Positions 44,037 to 51,878 of a DNA stretch of 64,000 nt are shown piece after piece. The notes beneath the pieces are model-generated. The model had not been told where the DNA came from. It worked only from the letters and a program-made list of their open reading frames with translations, and did no database searches. The stretch is from contig NZ_SZQF01000010.1 of the NCBI RefSeq assembly GCF_005869935.1, positions 26,553 to 90,552 of the forward strand, given 5' to 3'. Made by a program: the position numbers and the translations under genes. Positions within the stretch are counted from its first letter, which is position 1. Each line of letters opens with the position of its first letter. The DNA comes from Winogradskyella algicola. GTDB taxonomy: Bacteria; Bacteroidota; Bacteroidia; Flavobacteriales; Flavobacteriaceae.

Positions 44037-45359
44037 ATGAACATTACAAGAGAAAACATCGACGCATTAAATGCAGTTGTAAAAGTAGATATCGCAAAAG
44101 AAGATTATAGCGATAAAGTTGAAAAAATCTTAACAGATTACCGAAAGTCTGCTAACATTCCTGGATTTAGAAAAGGCCATGTTCCTATGAGTCTAGTGAA
44201 AAAACAATACGGTAAAGCTGTATTAGTTGATGAGGTAAACAAGTTACTTCAAGATGCTATCGGTAAGTACTTAGTTGAAGAAAAGTTAGACGTTTTAGGT
44301 AACCCATTACCAAAACCACAGGACGATTTAGATTGGGATGCTGATGCTTTTTCTTTTGAGTTTGAATTAGGTTTAGCGCCAGAATTTGACGTAAAGTTAA
44401 AAGGTAAAAAAGCAATAACACACTACAACATTGTTGCAGATGACAAGATGATTGACAACCAAGTTGAGCACATCCAAAAGCAATATGGCAAGTTAGTATC
44501 TCAAACCGAAGTAACTAAAGATTCTGAAATTACTGGAAAATTCACTAACGAAGAAGAAGGTATTGAGAATGTTGCAACTATTACTTTAGATAAATTAAAA
44601 GGAAAAACAAACCCTAAGAAATTTATCGGAGCTAAAGTTGGCGATGTAATCGAATTAAAAACTAAAGGTCTTTTTAACGATGACCACGATTTAATGACGT
44701 TCTTAAAAGTATCTCACGATGACGCTCACGGATTAGACATTAAAGTAAACTTTGAGGTATCTGAAATTAATGAAAGAGAACTTGCAGATTTAGACCAAGA
44801 ATTATTCGATAAACTTTTTGGCCCTAAAGCAGTAACTTCTGTTACTGAGCTGAAGAATAAGATTAAGGAAGATTCTGAAAAGCAATTTGCACAACAAGGT
44901 GACCAGAAATTATTAAACGATGTGACTGAATACTTATTAGAAAGCACAAAGTTTGATTTACCAGTTGAGTTCCTTCAAAAATGGATGCAAACAGCTGGTG
45001 AAGAGCCAATGACAGAAGAGCAAGCTAAAGAAGAATTTGAAAAGTCAGAAAAAAGCATGCGTTACCAACTTATAGAAGGTAAATTAATTGCAGATCATAA
45101 CTTACAAGTTCAATTTGAAGAATTGAAGGCTTATGCAATGGAAATGATTAAAGGTCAAATGGCACAATTTGGTCAATTAAATCCTTCAGAAAAAGAATTA
45201 GAAGATATAGCAGCTCGTATAATGTCTAACCAAGATGAGGTAAAACGTTTATCTGAGCAATTAATGAGTCAAAAACTATTAAACTTATATAAGACTGAAG
45301 CTAATCTTAAAACAAAAGAAATCACTTACGATGATTTTGTAAAAGAATTCTATAGCTAA
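44037..45359 (+). CDS. tig: Trigger factor
   Basis: Ribosome-bound chaperone. The N-terminal ribosome-binding domain holds the signature GFRKGHVPMSLVKKQYG (about 41-57). The central FKBP-like domain (about 150-240) is poorly conserved relative to proteobacterial trigger factor, as is usual in Flavobacteriia. The C-terminal helical domain runs to LKTKEITYDDFVKEFYS. At 440 residues it is normal. It heads a tig-clpP-clpX cluster, with a terminator between tig and clpP. Confidence 0.93.
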   Translation: MNITRENIDALNAVVKVDIAKEDYSDKVEKILTDYRKSANIPGFRKGHVPMSLVKKQYGKAVLVDEVNKLLQDAIGKYLVEEKLDVLGNPLPKPQDDLDWDADAFSFEFELGLAPEFDVKLKGKKAITHYNIVADDKMIDNQVEHIQKQYGKLVSQTEVTKDSEITGKFTNEEEGIENVATITLDKLKGKTNPKKFIGAKVGDVIELKTKGLFNDDHDLMTFLKVSHDDAHGLDIKVNFEVSEINERELADLDQELFDKLFGPKAVTSVTELKNKIKEDSEKQFAQQGDQKLLNDVTEYLLESTKFDLPVEFLQKWMQTAGEEPMTEEQAKEEFEKSEKSMRYQLIEGKLIADHNLQVQFEELKAYAMEMIKGQMAQFGQLNPSEKELEDIAARIMSNQDEVKRLSEQLMSQKLLNLYKTEANLKTKEITYDDFVKEFYS

Positions 45360-45372
45360 GTATAAAAATTCT

Positions 45373-45421
45373 CAAGGCTACGCCTTGTAACCAAAATTTG
45401 TGATTCCCGCGAAAGCAGGAA
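45373..45421. repeat. Two short dispersed repeats after tig
   Basis: The hairpin CAAGGC-tac-GCCTTG (45373-45387) is followed by ATTCCCGCGAAAGCAGGAA (45403-45421). The second has near relatives at 57983-58000 and belongs to a repeat type common in Bacteroidota intergenic DNA. Confidence 0.6.
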
Positions 45422-45443
45422 GCTAAAATAAATTAGTATCTTT

Positions 45444-45479
45444 AAGGCGTAGAACTGAAAAGTTTTACGCTTTTTTTTT
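45444..45479 (+). terminator. Intrinsic terminator after tig
   Basis: GCGTAGAACT and AGTTTTACGC arms (one G-T pair) with a nine-T tail. It separates tig from clpP. Confidence 0.8.
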
Positions 45480-45504
45480 AATCGAAAAATAAATTGAAAA
45501 TATA

Positions 45505-46179
45505 ATGAATTACGGAAAAGAATTTGAAAAGTTCGCTATAAAGGATCAAGGTATTAATAGTAATTATTATGAGAAAATAATTACAAGTATGTATCCTACT
45601 AATTTAACACCAAACATTATTGAAGAACGTCAATTAAACGCTATTGCTATGGACGTTTTCTCTCGTTTAATGATGGATCGTATAATATTCCTAGGTACTG
45701 GAGTTAACGATCAGGTGGCTAATATCATTCAAGCACAGTTATTATTCTTACAAAGCACTGATGCCACAAAAGATATTCAAATATATATTAACTCTCCAGG
45801 TGGATCTGTGTATGCTGGTTTAGGCATTTATGACACCATGCAGTTTGTAAAACCCGATGTTGCAACAATATGTACAGGTATAGCAGCATCTATGGCCGCA
45901 GTGTTATTATGTGCTGGAGAAAAAGGAAAACGCTCTGCTCTTAAGCACTCTCGCGTTATGATTCACCAACCTATGAGTGGTACACAAGGGCAAGTATCTG
46001 ATATGGAAATTGCAGTACGTGAGACAATAAAAGTAAAAGAAGAGCTTTATAATATTATCTCTACGCACTCAGGAAAGCCTTACGAACAAGTGGAAAAAGA
46101 CTCTGATAGAGATTACTGGATGCGATCTAGTGAAGCTTTAGAGTATGGTATGATTGATGAAGTTTTAGAGCGCAAGTAA
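45505..46179 (+). CDS. clpP: ATP-dependent Clp protease proteolytic subunit
   Basis: Serine peptidase that assembles into a barrel and degrades substrates fed by ClpX. The catalytic Ser129 is in GIAASMAA and His154 in RVMIHQPMSG; the Asp is probably in the KDSDRDYWM region. QIYINSPGGSVYAGLGIYDT and the C-terminal EALEYGMIDEVL are conserved. The 224-residue length includes a short N-terminal propeptide-like region. It is followed 49 bp later by clpX, as is usual. Confidence 0.97.
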   Translation: MNYGKEFEKFAIKDQGINSNYYEKIITSMYPTNLTPNIIEERQLNAIAMDVFSRLMMDRIIFLGTGVNDQVANIIQAQLLFLQSTDATKDIQIYINSPGGSVYAGLGIYDTMQFVKPDVATICTGIAASMAAVLLCAGEKGKRSALKHSRVMIHQPMSGTQGQVSDMEIAVRETIKVKEELYNIISTHSGKPYEQVEKDSDRDYWMRSSEALEYGMIDEVLERK

Positions 46180-46228
46180 ATAAACTAATTATTTTGCGAC
46201 TAAAATCCCCTAAACAAGAACCAAAATT

Positions 46229-47458
46229 ATGGCAAAAGAAGAATTAGAATGCTCATTCTGTGGTAGAAAAAAGTCAGAAACCAATTTACTGATTGCTGGA
46301 CTAGATGCACACATCTGCGATCGCTGTATTGAGCAAGCATATGGTATTGTTGTTGAAGAATCTAAACAATCAGGTAATTCTGAGTTAAGTGCAGAATTAA
46401 TGCTCAGAAAGCCTAAAGAAATAAAAGCGTTCTTAGATGAGTATATTATTGGGCAAGAATACACCAAACGTGTTATGTCCGTAGCGGTTTATAACCATTA
46501 CAAACGTTTGTTACAACCTCCTTCTGATGATGATATAGAAATACAAAAAAGTAATATCATTATGGTAGGCCAAACTGGTACAGGTAAAACTTTAATGGCA
46601 AAAACCGTTGCTCGTATGCTTAATGTACCGCTAGCTATTGTTGATGCAACTGTATTAACAGAAGCTGGTTATGTCGGTGAAGATGTAGAAAGCATTTTAA
46701 CGCGATTACTACAAGCAGCTGACTACAATCTAGAGAAAGCACAACGTGGTATCGTTTTTATAGATGAAATTGATAAAATTGCTCGTAAAAGTGATAATCC
46801 ATCAATAACAAGAGATGTATCTGGTGAAGGCGTACAGCAAGCACTTCTAAAATTATTAGAAGGTACTGTTGTTAATGTCCCGCCAAAAGGTGGTCGTAAG
46901 CATCCTGACCAAAAGTTTATAGAAGTTAATACAGAGCATATTTTATTTATTGCAGGTGGTGCCTTTGATGGTATAGAGCGCGTAATTACTAAGCGTCTTA
47001 ATATGCAAGCCATTGGCTATAGCTCTATAAAAGATGATAATGTAGACGATGATAATATTCTTCAATATATTATTCCAAAAGATTTGAAAGATTTTGGATT
47101 AATACCTGAAATTATTGGCCGTTTACCTGTGTTAACACACATGGACCCATTGGATGCTAATACACTAAGAGCTATTCTAACGGAACCAAAAAATGCCATT
47201 ATCAAACAATACAAAAAGTTGTTTGCTATGGACGAAGTAGAGTTTTCCATTACAGACGGAGCATTAGACTACATTGTAGAAAAAGCAATAGAGTACAAAC
47301 TAGGTGCTCGTGGTTTGCGTTCGCTTTGCGAAGAGATATTAACCGAAGCCATGTTTGATTTACCTGGCTCTGGAGAATCTAAGCTTAATGTAACTAAGGC
47401 TTATGCTGAAGATAGACTCAATAAGTCTACTTTAAAGAAGCTTAAGGCTGTATCCTAA
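46229..47458 (+). CDS. clpX: ClpX unfoldase, ATP-binding subunit of ClpXP
   Basis: AAA+ unfoldase. The N-terminal zinc finger has the pattern CSFCGRK...HICDRC (about residues 5-36). Walker A is [10 protein letters not shown] and Walker [12 protein letters not shown]. The pore-loop segment GYVGEDVES and the sensor [13 protein letters not shown] are intact. At 409 residues it is normal. It is the last gene before a strong terminator. Confidence 0.97.
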   Translation: MAKEELECSFCGRKKSETNLLIAGLDAHICDRCIEQAYGIVVEESKQSGNSELSAELMLRKPKEIKAFLDEYIIGQEYTKRVMSVAVYNHYKRLLQPPSDDDIEIQKSNIIMVGQTGTGKTLMAKTVARMLNVPLAIVDATVLTEAGYVGEDVESILTRLLQAADYNLEKAQRGIVFIDEIDKIARKSDNPSITRDVSGEGVQQALLKLLEGTVVNVPPKGGRKHPDQKFIEVNTEHILFIAGGAFDGIERVITKRLNMQAIGYSSIKDDNVDDDNILQYIIPKDLKDFGLIPEIIGRLPVLTHMDPLDANTLRAILTEPKNAIIKQYKKLFAMDEVEFSITDGALDYIVEKAIEYKLGARGLRSLCEEILTEAMFDLPGSGESKLNVTKAYAEDRLNKSTLKKLKAVS

Positions 47459-47481
47459 AAAATATCGGCTAATGAAAAAAG

Positions 47482-47512
47482 AAACCACAATTTTAATATT
47501 GTGGTTTTTTTA
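47482..47512 (+). terminator. Intrinsic terminator after clpX
   Basis: AAACCACAA and TTGTGGTTT arms followed by T7, 24 bp after the stop. The remaining 200 bp to the next gene (47513-47716) are AT-rich, and I see no gene in them. Confidence 0.85.
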
Positions 47513-47716
47513 TTGTTAGGATTGATTAATAAATATTGCTGACAATATGTTATATAAAATAGTTAGGGTATTAATTAATAGCACATTTATTTACAGCTAA
47601 TATAGTATCATCTTTTAAAGACAAAACCTTTTTATTAAGATTTTGGTTAAAGTCATTTTAAATCTCGTTGTATGAAATTTACTTGATGATTTTAACGATA
47701 AATGGTAATTACAATT

Positions 47717-49237
47717 CTATTCTTGATTATTTAATTGCAACAACTCTTCAATATAATCTCTAGAATTTGACAAACGAGGTACTTTGTGCTGACCCCCAAG
47801 CTTATCATTTTCTTTTAGCCAATCATAAAACAAGTTGGTTCTAGCACTATGAATTTTCGGCTTATTCAAAGTCATGTTGTTATAGCGTTTGGCCTCATAA
47901 TCGGAGTTCAAAGCTTTTAAAGCATTATCGAATAGCTCCTCAAAATAAGACATGTTTTTTGGAGGTGTTTTAAATTCAATAATCCACTCATGCGCACCTT
48001 TTTCTTTTCCTTTCATAAAAATTGGTGCTGCTGTATAATCTACAATCTCTGCAGCAGTTCTTTTACACACCTTCTTAAGTGCATCTTCCGCATTTTCAAT
48101 AATTAGCTCTTCGCCAAAAGCGTTAATGTGATGCTTTGTTCTGCCAGACACCTTAATTCTATGTGGTTTTAAGCTTACAAATCTGATAGTATCACCAATT
48201 TTATAGCGCCAGAGACCTGCATTTGTTGTGATAACAACAGCATAATTTTTCCCTAACTCCACCTCGCTAAGCGGAATCACTTTTTGATCTTTTGTACCGT
48301 AGGTGTCCATAGGTATGAACTCATAAAATATTCCGTAGTCCAACATCAGTAATAGGTCACCAGAATAATTCTGATCTTGTATGGCAAAGAACCCTTCAGA
48401 AGCATTATAAATTTCGTAATATTTAAAATCCTTCTTTGGTAAGATAGATCTATACTGCTCTATGTAAGGATTAAAACTTACTCCTCCGTGAAAGTATACT
48501 TCAAGGTTTGGCCAAATATCAAAGAGGTTATCTTTTCCAGTTTTTTCCAATACATTGTTAAGTAACACTAACATCCAAGATGGTACGCCTGCTAAACTCG
48601 TTACATTTTCTTCTATGGTCTCCTCTACAATGGCCTGCATTTTGGCTTCCCACTCACTCATTAAAGAGACTTTACTACTTGGTGTACTGCTAAACTCTGC
48701 CCAAAAGGGCATATTATCGATAAGAATGGCACTTAAATCCCCAAAAACAGTTCCATTTTCTTTATAAAGCTCCTTGCTTCCACCTAAGCGAAGACTTTTA
48801 CCAGTAAAAAGCTGTGCGTTTTCGTTGTTGTTTAGGTACATACACAAAAGGTCTTTGCTTGCTGCATAATGACAATCTTCCAAAGACTCAGTACTTACAG
48901 GAATAAATTTACTTTTAGAATTGGTTGTTCCGCTAGATTTTGCAAACCATTTTATTGGTCTAGGCCAAAAAATATTTTGTTCTCCTTGGCGAGAACGCTC
49001 TATCATAGGCTGAACATCTTCATAACTCACTATAGGTAAACGCTCGTTAAACTCCTTATAGGTTTTTATTGAAGCAAAATCGTATTTCTTTCCAATCTCT
49101 GTATCCTTAGCAAACTTTAGCAAACTAAAAAGCAATTCGTTTTGTACTTCGTTTGGGTATTTTAAAAACAAATCTATTTGATGAAATCGTTTTTTTAAAA
49201 ACCACGAAGCAATAGAATTTACGATAGGAATTGGCAT
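47717..49237 (-). CDS. GH3 auxin-responsive-promoter-type adenylating enzyme
   Basis: Member of the GH3 acyl-adenylate/amide synthetase superfamily common in Bacteroidota. Motifs: FAKSSGTTNSKSKFIPVS (nucleotide-binding P-loop), EIYNASEGFFAIQD, TTNAGLWRYKIGDTI and VSGRTKHHINAFGEEL. The bacterial substrate is not established; ATP-dependent conjugation of an acid to an amine is a family-based inference. The frame is open to 49261 (TTG). The ATG at 49237 gives MPIPIVNSIASWFLKKRF, which looks like the normal N-terminus, and the extra upstream codons come from a small palindrome. Confidence 0.88.
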   Translation of the reverse strand: MPIPIVNSIASWFLKKRFHQIDLFLKYPNEVQNELLFSLLKFAKDTEIGKKYDFASIKTYKEFNERLPIVSYEDVQPMIERSRQGEQNIFWPRPIKWFAKSSGTTNSKSKFIPVSTESLEDCHYAASKDLLCMYLNNNENAQLFTGKSLRLGGSKELYKENGTVFGDLSAILIDNMPFWAEFSSTPSSKVSLMSEWEAKMQAIVEETIEENVTSLAGVPSWMLVLLNNVLEKTGKDNLFDIWPNLEVYFHGGVSFNPYIEQYRSILPKKDFKYYEIYNASEGFFAIQDQNYSGDLLLMLDYGIFYEFIPMDTYGTKDQKVIPLSEVELGKNYAVVITTNAGLWRYKIGDTIRFVSLKPHRIKVSGRTKHHINAFGEELIIENAEDALKKVCKRTAAEIVDYTAAPIFMKGKEKGAHEWIIEFKTPPKNMSYFEELFDNALKALNSDYEAKRYNNMTLNKPKIHSARTNLFYDWLKENDKLGGQHKVPRLSNSRDYIEELLQLNNQE

Positions 49238-49253
49238 GGATTGGTTATCTTTA

Positions 49254-49267
49254 CTCGCCAAGCGAGA
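49254..49267. repeat. Short palindrome between GH3-type and DUF2797 genes
   Basis: The plus strand reads CTCGCCAAGCGAG, arms CTCGC and GCGAG around CAA. It makes up part of the false 5' extension of the GH3-type frame. Confidence 0.35.
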
Positions 49268-49349
49268 TTTTTTTCATTTAAATAAATTTAAAGCTTTTTC
49301 AAGAATATTCTTAAAAAGGCTTAATGGCTAAAAATAATAAATTTCTTTT

Positions 49350-50144
49350 ATGATTTATACAGGTGTCCTCACTAAAATGCAGACTGAATTTATAGAACCA
49401 ATTCAATATTATTTGGTGTTTGAGAGTGATTTTATTCACATGAATCAACTCATTAACAAAACTATTGAAATTAAACATGTTGGGTATCAATGTCTGAGTT
49501 GTGGACTAGACAAGCCTATTTACAGACAAGGCTTTTGTAAGAGTTGTTTTTTTGATAAACCTATTGCTGGTGATTGGATAATGCGACCTGAACTAAGCAC
49601 AGCACATTTAGGCAAAGAAGATAGAGATTTAGAATATGAAAAAAAGGTACAACTACAACCACATATCGTATACCTTGCTAACTCTAGCAATGTTAAGGTT
49701 GGTGTTACCAGAAAAAGCCAAGTCCCAACGCGTTGGATAGATCAAGGTGCCCATGAAGCTATTGAAATTGTTGAAGTACCAAACCGTTATTTGGCTGGTA
49801 TTACAGAAGTCGCTTTAAAAGACCATGTTGCAGATAAAACCAATTGGCGAAAAATGCTTAGAAATGATAATGCAGATGAAGATTTAACTGAATGGAGACA
49901 ACGTTTAAAAACTTATATCCCTGAAGAAGTTAAAGATTACTTTATAGAGAATAATACTGAGACCCATCTTAATTTTCCGGTAGAACATTATCCTGAAAAA
50001 CCTAAGAGTTTAAATATACAAAAGCGAGTTATTTACTCTGGAAAACTTGTTGGTATCAAAGGACAATACCTCATTTTTGAAGATGATACCGTATTTAACA
50101 TAAGAGCTAACGAAGGCCTTGTAGTAAACTTAAGCGTTCTGTAA
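49350..50144 (+). CDS. DUF2797 protein
   Basis: 264 residues with a four-cysteine cluster (CLSCGLDKP...GFCKSCF, about residues 47-67) that probably binds zinc. A GIY-YIG-like region follows: VYLANSSNVKVGVTRKSQVPTRWIDQGA (about 107-134). The C-terminal beta-rich part ends GQYLIFEDDTVFNIRANEG. This matches the DUF2797 family from memory. A nuclease-like fold is suggested by the central region, but function is unknown. It is divergent from the GH3-type gene. Confidence 0.8.
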   Translation: MIYTGVLTKMQTEFIEPIQYYLVFESDFIHMNQLINKTIEIKHVGYQCLSCGLDKPIYRQGFCKSCFFDKPIAGDWIMRPELSTAHLGKEDRDLEYEKKVQLQPHIVYLANSSNVKVGVTRKSQVPTRWIDQGAHEAIEIVEVPNRYLAGITEVALKDHVADKTNWRKMLRNDNADEDLTEWRQRLKTYIPEEVKDYFIENNTETHLNFPVEHYPEKPKSLNIQKRVIYSGKLVGIKGQYLIFEDDTVFNIRANEGLVVNLSVL

Positions 50145-50150
50145 AACAGA

Positions 50151-50179
50151 TTGTTAGGATTGCGTTAAAATTATTTTTG
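50151..50179 (+). promoter_or_regulatory. Promoter of the small membrane protein gene
   Basis: TTG (50151-50153), 18-bp spacer, then TATTTTTG (50172-50179), exact consensus. It covers an upstream in-frame ATG at 50177 and so fixes the real start at 50213. Confidence 0.55.
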
Positions 50180-50212
50180 TTTAATTTTTTATTATTAATT
50201 TTAAACAAAAAA

Positions 50213-50464
50213 ATGAAGCAGTCACCATTTATTTACATTGCAATCACTACGATACTTTTAATTACCATCACAATTATGTGCGCTATGGATTTCCCTTTTA
50301 ATTGGGTATTCTACCTTACGGTTATAGGCCAAATTTTAGTTGTTGTTATGGTATATAAAGTATTGACAGACAATTACTCTACAGACAAAACTTTTGAGCA
50401 TTTTTATGAAGACCGTCCAATTGAGCCAATAGAAGTTAGAGCAGAAAATGAAAATTTTAGATAA
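50213..50464 (+). CDS. Small two-helix inner-membrane protein, unknown function
   Basis: 83 residues with two hydrophobic segments (about 5-22 and 30-50), separated by the short loop MDFPFN, and a charged C-terminal tail (DRPIEPIEVRAENENF). I do not recognise a named domain. A good promoter overlaps an earlier in-frame ATG (50177), so I start at ATG 50213. The gene is independent, with its own promoter and a terminator shared with rpsU. Confidence 0.7.
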   Translation: MKQSPFIYIAITTILLITITIMCAMDFPFNWVFYLTVIGQILVVVMVYKVLTDNYSTDKTFEHFYEDRPIEPIEVRAENENFR

Positions 50465-50490
50465 TCTCTTTTATTTGATTATGGCAATGA

Positions 50491-50521
50491 AAAAAGAGCA
50501 ACAATAATTTGTTGCTCTCTT
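50491..50521. terminator. Bidirectional terminator between the small membrane protein and rpsU
   Basis: AGAGCAACAA and TTGTTGCTCT arms, with A5 before and a T-containing tail after. It serves convergent genes. Confidence 0.7.
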
Positions 50522-50548
50522 AATATCTTAAAATAAAAAGCTAGAGAC

Positions 50549-50743
50549 TTAGATGTTTTCTGCGTCTCTTAAACTTTGAATATATTCTGCTTTTTGAATC
50601 TCTCTTCTTCTCTTAACAGATGGTTTAGTGAAATAACGAGACTCTCTTAAGTTTTGCATTATCTGTACATTTCTGTGCTTACGCTTATAACGCTTAAGAG
50701 CTCTTTCTATATTCTCTCCTTCTTTGATTTCTATTTTAATCAT
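50549..50743 (-). CDS. rpsU: 30S ribosomal protein S21
   Basis: 64 residues, highly basic, with ENIERALKRYKRKHRN and KPSVKRRREIQKAEYIQSLR. Part of the small subunit near the 3' end of 16S rRNA. It has its own TATATTTG promoter and shares a terminator with the convergent gene. Confidence 0.95.
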   Translation of the reverse strand: MIKIEIKEGENIERALKRYKRKHRNVQIMQNLRESRYFTKPSVKRRREIQKAEYIQSLRDAENI

Positions 50744-50784
50744 CTATCGCTAGTTTTTATTATCTAATTCTTGCAAATGGTCGG

Positions 50785-50792
50785 CAAATATA
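50785..50792 (-). promoter_or_regulatory. TAnnTTTG box of rpsU
   Basis: The minus strand reads TATATTTG, exact consensus, about 42 bp before the rpsU start. Confidence 0.5.
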
Positions 50793-50901
50793 GGCTAACT
50801 ATTTTAAAATAAAAAATTATTTTCCTCAATAATCAACAAATTCATCTTTACCTTTCTAAATTATGCTTTTAGTTGTTTTTTTAAGCAAAAAACCAATGGT
50901 A

Positions 50902-51765
50902 TTAGCCCAAGTATGTCTTTAAAATCTTGCTCTTGCTAGCATGTCGCAATCGTCTAATTCCTTTTTCTCTTATTTGTCTTACGCGCTCTCGAGTAAGGTC
51001 GTAAATGCTACCTATTTCTTCTAAAGTCATTGGTGGCTGGTTTCCAATACCAAAGTTAAGACGAATAACATCACTCTCCTTTTGGGTTAAGGTTTCTAGT
51101 GCTCGCTCTATCTCTGTATTTAAGGATGCACGCATTAGATTTTTATCTGGTCTTGGAGATTCATTCTCGCTTACAACATCATAAAGACTAAAGGTTTCTC
51201 CCTCTTTTAGCGGTGCATCCATAGATAAATGACGTCCAGAGTTTTTCATGGATTGTTTTACCTCTCGCGTACTTATATCTAACTCTCTTGCTATTTCTTC
51301 AGCATTTGGTGGTCTCTGATGTATTTGCTCTAAGTGCGAAAAAGTTTTGTTTATTTTATTTATAGTACCAATCTTATTTAATGGTAAACGTACAATACGA
51401 GATTGCTCAGCTAAGGCTTGAAGTATAGCTTGTCTTATCCACCAAACAGCATAAGAAATAAACTTAAAACCTCTGGTTTCATCAAAACGTTTTGCCGCTT
51501 TTACTAAACCTGCATTACCTTCATTAATTAAATCTGGAAGTTTTAATCCTTGATTTTGATATTGTTTTGCAACCGAAACCACAAATCTTAGGTTGGCGGT
51601 CGTTAACTTATCTAGGGCATCTTGGTCTCCTTTTTTTATACGTTGCGCTAACTCTACCTCTTCATCCGCCGTAATCAAAGGTATTTTACTTATGTCTTGT
51701 AAATATTTGTCTAGGGATTTGTCTTCTCTGTTAGTTACCTGCTTGGTAATCTTAAGTTGCCTCAT
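50902..51765 (-). CDS. rpoD: Primary RNA polymerase sigma factor (sigma-70/SigA of Bacteroidota)
   Basis: Housekeeping sigma factor recognising the TTG/TAnnTTTG promoters seen here. Region 1.2: [20 protein letters not shown]. Region 2: [30 protein letters not shown] and [17 protein letters not shown]. Region 3: [14 protein letters not shown]. Region 4: [20 protein letters not shown] with [20 protein letters not shown]. There is no region 1.1. The frame is open to 51825, but ATG 51765 gives [18 protein letters not shown] and the standard 287-residue length. Confidence 0.96.
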   Translation of the reverse strand: MRQLKITKQVTNREDKSLDKYLQDISKIPLITADEEVELAQRIKKGDQDALDKLTTANLRFVVSVAKQYQNQGLKLPDLINEGNAGLVKAAKRFDETRGFKFISYAVWWIRQAILQALAEQSRIVRLPLNKIGTINKINKTFSHLEQIHQRPPNAEEIARELDISTREVKQSMKNSGRHLSMDAPLKEGETFSLYDVVSENESPRPDKNLMRASLNTEIERALETLTQKESDVIRLNFGIGNQPPMTLEEIGSIYDLTRERVRQIREKGIRRLRHASKSKILKTYLG

Positions 51766-51878
51766 GTAGTTTTCTAAAATTTTGTGAACCCATATTATAA
51801 TCAAATAATCTAGATAAACAAGCATTTTGAGGAATAATTAACAGAAACTAATCACAAAAAAGTAGTTTTTACTTAAAA

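Noticed and set aside
50177..50212. Upstream in-frame ATG of the small membrane protein
   Set aside because: It lies within an exact TAnnTTTG promoter box, so the transcript would start downstream of it.
51766..51825. 20-residue N-terminal extension of the sigma factor
   Set aside because: It does not resemble any sigma region, and the ATG at 51765 gives the standard Bacteroidota length and N-terminus.
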